Assembly: GCA_014529385.2 (NCBI GenBank)
Contig: CM043943.1
Span: 158,676,247-158,740,246, forward strand
Source: Adiantum capillus-veneris
Lineage: Eukaryota > Streptophyta > Polypodiopsida > Polypodiales > Pteridaceae
DNA: 64,000 nt
Direction: 5' to 3'
Below, piece by piece: positions 57,532 to 64,000 of the stretch (position 1 is its first letter; the number at the start of each line of letters is the position of its first letter). The notes beneath the pieces are model-generated. The model had not been told where the DNA came from, ran no database searches, and saw only the letters and a list, made by a program, of their open reading frames with translations. Made by a program: the position numbers and the translations under genes.

Positions 57532-59304
57532 GTTGAGTATGTTCACACGGAGAGGGAAAGAAAGAGAGAGATGTCGGCTAGTGGGAGAGAGAAGAAGAAG
57601 AAGAGTATTTTAATGTTGTAGGAAACTATCCCAAGAGGCCGTAAAGATCTTTCTGATGAGGCGAAACACAATGCGAGAACGCTCATGCGCCGAAAGACAT
57701 GGCTCGAATTTATTCGCTTTATCCAAAGCCGCTTGAATTTTGTCCGTCGAGTCCACACAACCGTTGAACGTTGCCGGGACGTGCACCCATGCTCGAGATC
57801 AACCACCGACGCTTGTTGAAACAATTTTTTTCAATTTTTAAGTTTCTAAATGCTCGAAAAAGCCAAATTTAGTCCGAAAATTAGCCGAAACTCCAAAAAA
57901 TTGCAAGAAAATCCCAAAAATTGCTAGAAAAATCCAAATAATTCCCAAAAAATTCTAAGAATCTTAGAAAATCATCTGCAATCACAACCAAACATTTTTC
58001 ATACGCAAAAGCATACCAAAAATAGCAAAGTTTATAAAAAATGCAATTTACGACACAATCGTCAACCTGGTCCCCGAAAATAGCGAAACGCTCAAAATTT
58101 GACTATGGAGGACGCAAATGCGAACAAAATGATGCCGTAAATACGCACACACAAAATAGACTCGTAAAGATCGCAAAATATCAATTTTTTTTGGAATTAA
58201 CAAGAAATTAATGCACAAATTAACAAAAGTTTGTAAAAATTATCCGAAAAATATCCAAAATTCTCCACTCATAAGGGAATAGTGCAGCCAAATAAAATTA
58301 CACAAATCACATCAATTCAATTGCCAAATAATTTCCTCAATAAAATCAAGACTAGGCAATTAAACCGGCAAAATTAGGTCAAAAATTGATGCAATTGAAG
58401 TGTGTAAATCACTGTTTTGAGCACAAAAATGCAGCATTTAACCATTACACACATCAATTATTGAATCAAAAATTGAATCAATCATGCAATATTTAAACAC
58501 TTTTTACGCATACACACAGTAATAAAATTGGCAGTTTTTACCAATCTTTAGGTGCGCACACAAAAGGGTTAAATTTGTCAAATTTGCAATATGACTTCAC
58601 AAATCAGTAGTTGGGCATGAGAACAACACAAATCAATCATCACAATTGAAAAATCATTAAGCACACATTGATTTCTAGGTGCACAAACATGGGCAAAATA
58701 GTACACACACCTAAAATTAGGCATACACACACTCAATTAGAATGCACATACACTTGATTTTAGTGCACACACACTTGAAATTGACCATCCAAGCATGCAA
58801 TTAACTCAATTATGCACCCAATTAACAACACACATTCACCAATTACCAATTGAAACTTGTCAAATTCATACGCCACCAAATCTTAAAAATTTTGTCATTA
58901 CGAGAGCGTGAAAACAAAAAATCAAAAAAAATTTCAATCCACATTGCATCAACATTAGATTGCATCATGGTGGGATCTCTACACAATTCTACACATCTTT
59001 AGATTCTAGGGAGGTTGAAAATACCACCTTAATTACCTTCCATTGAAGATCAATTGAATGGTCGAATTCTCCAATCCTTCATAGCAAATTAGTAAGTTAA
59101 CAAAAATTAGTGAAATTAGCAAGGGTTAGTGTGAAATTAGAGTGTGTAAACACACAATTGGCAAGATACAATGACAAATTAGGGAATTATGAACACATTG
59201 CTTCATGCACACACATTCAAAATCCACAAAAACATAAACACACAAGTGAAATTAGTGAGGGAACGCATTCGATTATGCCACAATTACACTAGCATACGCC
59301 ATCG
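57215..59304 (-). other. Family N leader, exon side, minus copy
   Basis: From the primer site inward: AT-rich with CACACA/TGTGTG motifs, a (TG)n run at about 57501-57529, GA-rich stretches, then GC-rich sequence next to the donor. It corresponds to 5560-7788 on +. No conserved open frame. Confidence 0.6.
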
Positions 59305-59324
59305 TCCTCGGCAACGGCACCAAA
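59305..59324 (-). other. Primer binding site, tRNA-Asp type
   Basis: Minus strand TTTGGTGCCGTTGCCGAGGA directly after the 5' LTR end, complementary to plant tRNA-Asp 3' end with two mismatches, both transitions. Confidence 0.85.
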
Positions 59325-60245
59325 TATTGGGGGTTCCATTGTTGCAATAGCTCCAATGACCAACATAATTGTCAATACGGAGGGACGAGCTACCCGGCTA
59401 GGTCATGGAAACACTCACACGGTTAGTGAGCTAATTATGGCAACACAAATTGTTAACTCTACGAGGTGAGCTTCTCGGCCTATGGAGGAGCTAAGCCACA
59501 ATGAAGGGCAATCTCCACATCCACTTCTCTTCACCGCCAATCAACCCAATCAAACACACTAATATTGCAAGACGCACACATCACTAATCCTATCATGCAA
59601 CACACTAATCACAAGCACGCACACATAGATCTATCGAGCACCACACTCCAATCAAGCCTACATGCACACACAAGCAAAAGAGGGAATCACACAAGATTAG
59701 AGAGGGATTAACCACTAATTAGTTAAGATATAGCTAATCTAAGCATCATAGGCAATCATAAAAAGCATGAGAGAGACATAGTGAAAGAGAATGAATCATT
59801 GATTAGTGTTAATCAAGTTTCATGAGCAAGGAGAAGCTCAATGAGTCCACAGCCACACACCTCAAGAGCTCTCACCAAAGAGTGCTCTCAACAAATGAGT
59901 TCAAGAACCCAAATTTCTTTTACACATTGCCTGATATACCTAGGGTAAAAATATGTAATGTCCGGGTACCCAAGGCCTTTAGGTCTCCACCAGTTAATGA
60001 ATCTGCAACCTAGGCACACTAATTGACCTGTTCTTTACAACTTGGAACTCCCATTGAGCCCGTAACACATTAAAATATTATAATGGTTTGAAATAAATCG
60101 GGAATTTACAATACATGACCATTTTGGGAAAACGTGAAGAATGTGTAACTCCAATCTTTATTGCTTCTTCATGTTGATCTTTGATGTGCATCCATACGTC
60201 TTCGGTCTTTAGCAGCTTTGTTAACTGACGTTGACTCAGTTAACA
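59325..60245 (-). mobile_element. Family N 5' LTR
   Basis: 921 bp; minus strand TGTTAACTGAGTCAAC … CCCAATA. Partner of 48128-49069. Confidence 0.9.
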
Positions 60246-60557
60246 CAAACGGACCAACCGCCTTTCCGTTTATGTTTTTGCAACACATGCATGTGAATAT
60301 TTATGTAGATAAAAAAATTTCTATCAACAAAAGATCGTGTATCTGTTTGGTGCTGCGGTGTTGGGAGAAATCCTTAGCTCCCCGAACCCTATTATTCTCT
60401 CACTATTGGATTACTACCACTCTTTCAATGTTTTCATTTTTATCCTATTTTAAATCTATCCATCCACCCCTGTAAGAAAGACGCTATGAGTCATTGAGTC
60501 ATTTATGGAAAAAAAGAAAAAAAAGGTTTGTAATTTCCTGCTCATTGATTTACTACC
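60246..60557 (+). other. LTR remnant and leader of the last element, with a decayed primer site
   Basis: No gene. TTTGGTGCTGCGGTGTTGGG at 60346 resembles the tRNA-Asp site with several transitions and one extra base. If so, the bases up to 60345 are the end of an LTR cut off by the family N insertion. Low confidence. Confidence 0.35.
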
Positions 60558-61250
60558 ATGGCAAGTATCTCTTTTCCGACATTCAGTGGAAAAAAGGGAG
60601 ACGACATCACCACCGATTTTTTGGATGACTTTGACATCGCTTGTGTGGTTTCCAACAAGGATGATGATGCCTCACAACTACAAATTTTTCCTCTACTGAT
60701 AAAAGTAGAGGACAAGTCCTGGTACAATGCTTTGCCCCAAGCTACCAAGAATGCGTGGGACGTACTATGTGCTGCCTTTGTGAAGAGGTTTGGTGGAGGC
60801 ACAACCTCAAAAAAGTTATGGAAGCTGCTGATAGAGTTAAAGCATGGAGGTCTGCTAGAGTATGCCACCTACGAATCCAAGTTTGTGGATTTGTGGGAGT
60901 GATGGGTTGCCTCACTGGAGGAAGGTGAAGGAGAGCCTAAATTTCCTAAAGAAGGACCATTTCATCGTCGCTGGCCTATGGTAGCCGCTTAAAGAGAAGG
61001 TGAAGGGGAGATTCCCCGCAACATATGAGTTGGCAGTGGGAAGTAGCCCACCTTAAAGACAAGAAGCTGCGGATGCACGCAAGAGTCAACGAGTCAGAGG
61101 AATCAAGCTCAGTCCGACTAACCCCAGTGACTGCAATAGCTGCTCAGAGAGCCCAAACACAAGAGGCATCAGAAGAGCAGCAAGACATGTTGAGTCGCAT
61201 CACTACTCAGCTTGAAAGTTTATCCGTGCATTTGGTGTAACAAGGGTATG
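60558..61250 (+). pseudogene. Gag of the last Ty3/gypsy element
   Basis: MASISFPTFSGKKGDDITTD begins the capsid-like core, with DKSWYNALPQATKNAWDVLC, FVKRFGGG and LLEYATYESKFVDLWE matching the retrotransposon gag family. A TGA at 60900-60902 breaks the frame. A further open piece lies at 61025-61240. Gag would form the element particle. Confidence 0.75.
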
Positions 61251-61920
61251 CACCTGTCAAAAATCCAGAGCAAGGGAGAGGATAATGAAGGCAAAACCAA
61301 GAATATCACTGCTACAATTGTGGGGAGGACGGCCATGGCATGTATTACTGTCCACATCCAAGAAGGTAGAACTTCATTAGAGGAGAAAGATAGAATCAGA
61401 TCTCCCCACCAAGGGCAATACCACCACCACCTAGGCAACTAGGGCCTATTCCACCGGTCCAAATCCTTCGACCACCTGTACAACCACCACCACCACAACC
61501 TCTTATCCCACTACTACCTACACCACCTACTGGAAACCAAGCAGTGAGTGTCATTAGCCTGGAATCTAAAGGGAAGGCAAAGGTAGAATAATGGTCCGAG
61601 AGAAGAACAAAGGAAAAGGAAAGGTAGAAGAAGTGGATGCCATGGGAGTGAAGCGTGTCGGACGCGAAGAAGCCTCTCAAAGGGAGGAGAAGATGAAAGA
61701 AAAAGGCGAGTCTAGCAAGCAAGCATCTAAGCCTCGATGAAAGATCAAAATTGTGGATTTTTCATAGGGTGAGTATGCTAAATCATATGACCTAGTTCAG
61801 GATAACTTGGCCCCAATTACTCCATCTTGCACCAAGGATGAGGAGACAATGGACAAAGATGGTAAGTACATTAAAATCAAGACCAAGGATAGCTAGGGCT
61901 ATCTCTCGGAGGAATCTTGA
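61251..61920 (+). pseudogene. Nucleocapsid knuckle and linker of the last element
   Basis: CYNCGEDGHGMYYC at about 61305-61346 is a standard CX2CX4HX4C knuckle in a frame different from the flanking ones. A proline-rich stretch and a Lys/Glu-rich segment follow, then IKIVDFS with a TAG and EYAKSYDLVQDNLAPIT. Confidence 0.65.
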
Positions 61921-62340
61921 CGACATCCTACCAACCATGGAGGCCCACATCAAGGGGCAACGTATCTCAAACGTCTACATAGATGGTGGTGCGTAGATAT
62001 GCGTCATGAGTGAGAAGATGATGCACCATCTAGGACTAGAGGTAAGTAGGCCAGTACCTTGTCAAGCAAAAGGGCAAATAACGTCAGAGTGATGTGTGTA
62101 GGCATTGTGAATGCAGCCAAAGTAAAGGAATTCAACACAAAAGTGGAGGTAGACATTTTTGTCATGCCACACAAAGGGGAGGTCTACCCTATCATTCTTG
62201 GAAGACCTTGGCTCATGGCCATGGAGGCTAAGCAAGACTGGAGTACCAGAATGATCCAAATGAAGGATGCTAAATGAAAGTCCATATTCTACGACATGAA
62301 GACTGGGAAGAAACACAACATGATCTTGGAGGTATCGAAA
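61921..62340 (+). pseudogene. Aspartic protease of the last element
   Basis: NVYIDGGA followed by TAG (61996-61998) and ICVMSEKMMHHLGLE form the active-site loop, with DGG for DTG. VYPIILGRPWLMAMEAKQDW in the open frame 62059-62277 is the C-terminal hallmark. The arrangement matches the protease of element A. Confidence 0.75.
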
Positions 62341-62422
62341 AAATGAGTTCACCAGTGAGTCTTCGACCACCTCAGGAGAAGAGACAACAAAAACTGAAGA
62401 GAGTGACAGTAGCATCGAAGTA

Positions 62423-63513
62423 ATGGGGGTCATCCTCAAAGACCCAAAAAGATTGACACAATCTGAAACACCACCAGAGAACCAAGAGGGATCCTCAGGT
62501 ACACAACCCTTGGTGGATACAAGTAAGTTACATCGGATGCTCTCCAGTGAGTTAAATGGTGAAGACAGGAAAGAATATGTCTCTATGCTAGGTAACTTCA
62601 CCACATTGTTCATTGATGGTTATGACAAGATCACAGGCATCACAGTGATACAACACCGCATAAGACTCAAGGAAGGAAGTAAGCCCGTAGTGCAAAAGCT
62701 CAGAAGGATTGGGGTAATTCAACAAGAAGCATTGCTCAAAGAGGTGAGGAATTTGCTACAGGTAGGTTTCATTTACCCCGTATAAGACTCAGAGTGGATC
62801 TCTCCAGTGGTATTCACACCAAAGAAGAATGGTAAGTGGAGAGTTTGTGTAGACTATAAACCTCTCAACACAGCAACAAAGAGGGATCATTTTCCCCTCC
62901 CATTCCAAGATGAAATTCTCAATGTGGTAGCAAGTCATGAGCGCTACACAGTATGTGGTGGCTACTCAGGCTACATTCAGATTAGCATTGCAGAAGAAGA
63001 CCAGAAAAAGATAACTTTCATAACACCATGGGGATGTTTTGCTTACAGGGTGATGCCTTTTGGCCTCACCAACGCTCCGGCCACAATCCAACGCTATGTA
63101 ACATTTGTCTTCCAGCCATACTTTGGTAAGTCAATACGAGTCTTCATAGATGATTTTGCATCTACAGTTCTCGCTCCCTCCATTTGAGCAAGGTCTATGA
63201 TGGCCTGGCTAGGCTGCAAGCCTTGGGTGGCCAGCTTAACATGGATAAGTGTCACATTGGTGAAAGCAAGGTCACTCTTCTTGGCCATGTAATTTCAGCA
63301 AAAGGGATTGAGGCTGACCCTAGCAAGATTCAAGATTTGGTATATTTTTCATCACCCACCACAACTAAGCAATTGGTCTCTTTTCTTCAAAAGGTAAGGT
63401 ATTTGAGCAGGTTCATTCACTTGCTCTCTCAGGTGGTTCTCCCTCTACAACAAGTCACCCATAAAGATCTCTTCCTATGGATGAAGAAAATGAGAAACAG
63501 TTTACCGAAGTGA
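62423..63513 (+). pseudogene. Reverse transcriptase of the last element
   Basis: 62423-62785 leads in (LRRIGVIQQEALLKEVRNLL, VGFIYPV, then a TAA); 62807-63187 has NGKWRVCVDYKPLNTATKRD, YSGYIQISIAEEDQKKITF, MPFGLTNAPATIQRYV and the catalytic FIDDF; 63184-63513 has CHIGESKVTLLGHVISAKGI and the thumb. GGYSGY replaces the usual LDGYSGY, and frames are broken. Ty3/gypsy type. Confidence 0.85.
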
Positions 63514-64000
63514 AATAGATCCTGGCTACACTTCCCACCATTGCACCCCTAGATGGGACAAGCCATTTTATGTTAACCCAAATGTAGGAAGTGATACACT
63601 TGGAGCCGTACTAATGCAAAAGGACCTCCAAACCTCTTTCATGCATCCTATACTACTTCTCTAGTCATGTCATGACCCCATCAGAAAAGGATTCACCGCG
63701 TTGCTTGCATTGATGTTTGCCACTACAAAGTTCCGCTCTTATCTATTGCCTAGACCCTTTGTAATTCTGACCGGAAGAGTTCTTTCCATATGTGATGCAA
63801 CACATGGATGTCTCATCTAGAATATCTAAGTGGCTTGTTAGATTACAAGAGTTTTGATTACACCATGCAGGTAGAAAACTCCACCAGGTAGTCTAGCAGG
63901 TATTCATACTCATCGTCACTATGAGAAGAAGCTAAAGGTCAACACAGAAGGTAAAGAAGTGACACCAATGGTAGAAATTCCCTAAGCTAGAAAGAGCTCA
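63514..64000 (+). pseudogene. RNase H of the last element, cut by the window end
   Basis: Broken readings include a LGAVLMQKDLQ-like string, YYFSSHVMTPSEKD and RISKWLVRLQEF, consistent with Ty3-type RNase H. Integrase would lie beyond the window. Confidence 0.6.

Larger units (their letters stand above)
48128..60245 (-). mobile_element. Complete family N element (non-autonomous Ty3/gypsy-like), 12.1 kb
   Basis: Read on the minus strand: 5' LTR 60245-59325, tRNA-Asp primer site 59324-59305, long leader with a predicted intron 57214-56198, protein region 56186 to about 50300, polypurine tract 49083-49070 and 3' LTR 49069-48128. Excluding the solo LTR inserted at 53985-55568 it is about 10.5 kb. 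I find no RT, RNase H or integrase motif anywhere in it. The LTRs differ by several percent and frames are broken, so it is old. The flanks (ATAAC left, CAAAC right) do not give a convincing target duplication. Confidence 0.85.

Noticed and set aside
48123-60250. Target duplication for the complete family N element (ATAAC versus CAAAC)
   Set aside because: Only three of five bases agree; too weak to claim.

Overview
This window reads as intergenic heterochromatin from a large land-plant genome. The evidence is that nearly every recognisable protein belongs to plant-type LTR retrotransposons (Ty3/gypsy with and without a chromodomain, and Ty1/copia), the primer sites match plant tRNA-Asp and initiator tRNA-Met, and the only host-like coding trace is a broken pentatricopeptide-repeat (PPR) fragment. 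The style of that PPR relic and the very long GA/CT and CA/GT microsatellites would fit a seed-free plant such as a fern, but that is inference. I see no intact host gene, rRNA, tRNA or CRISPR array.

Layout. 1-4549: a fragment of a family I call N, then a GA microsatellite, a PPR relic and unexplained AT-rich DNA. 4550-9195: 5' half of a family N element on + (LTR, tRNA-Asp primer site, long leader, start of its protein). 9196-22835: a decayed non-chromodomain Ty3/gypsy element (element A, Tat/Athila-like) with gag, zinc knuckles, protease, RT, RNase H, integrase and a long 3' accessory region, ending in a polypurine tract and LTR; a 1.3 kb DNA transposon sits in its protease region. 22836-24901: another family N fragment and decayed coding DNA. 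24902-39990: a Ty1/copia element on -, split by two nested insertions. One is a young full-length chromovirus (25402-34305, TSD CTGCC); the other is a 2.4 kb non-autonomous LTR element (34592-37003, TSD AAAAC). 39990-44060: family N internal copy on +. 44256-45861: a dense microsatellite cluster. 46250-48127: LTR and gag fragment of another element. 48128-60245: the only end-to-end family N element, on -, carrying a solo chromovirus LTR (53985-55568, TSD CCATG). 60246-64000: a further decayed Ty3/gypsy element, cut by the window end.

The most interesting content is family N. It has LTRs, a tRNA-Asp primer site and a polypurine tract, but I find no RT, RNase H or integrase. Its product has two related ~140-residue domains flanking a zinc knuckle of odd spacing, followed by a retropepsin-like segment whose DTG has become DKE, and W-I/V-x-K repeats. 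Element A carries a comparable retropepsin-like plus W-[IV]-P-K region downstream of its integrase. Both long family N leaders also carry a splice donor and acceptor bracketing an A-rich tract. The genes do not form a pathway: autonomous elements would supply enzymes and non-autonomous ones would depend on them, and almost all copies are now broken.
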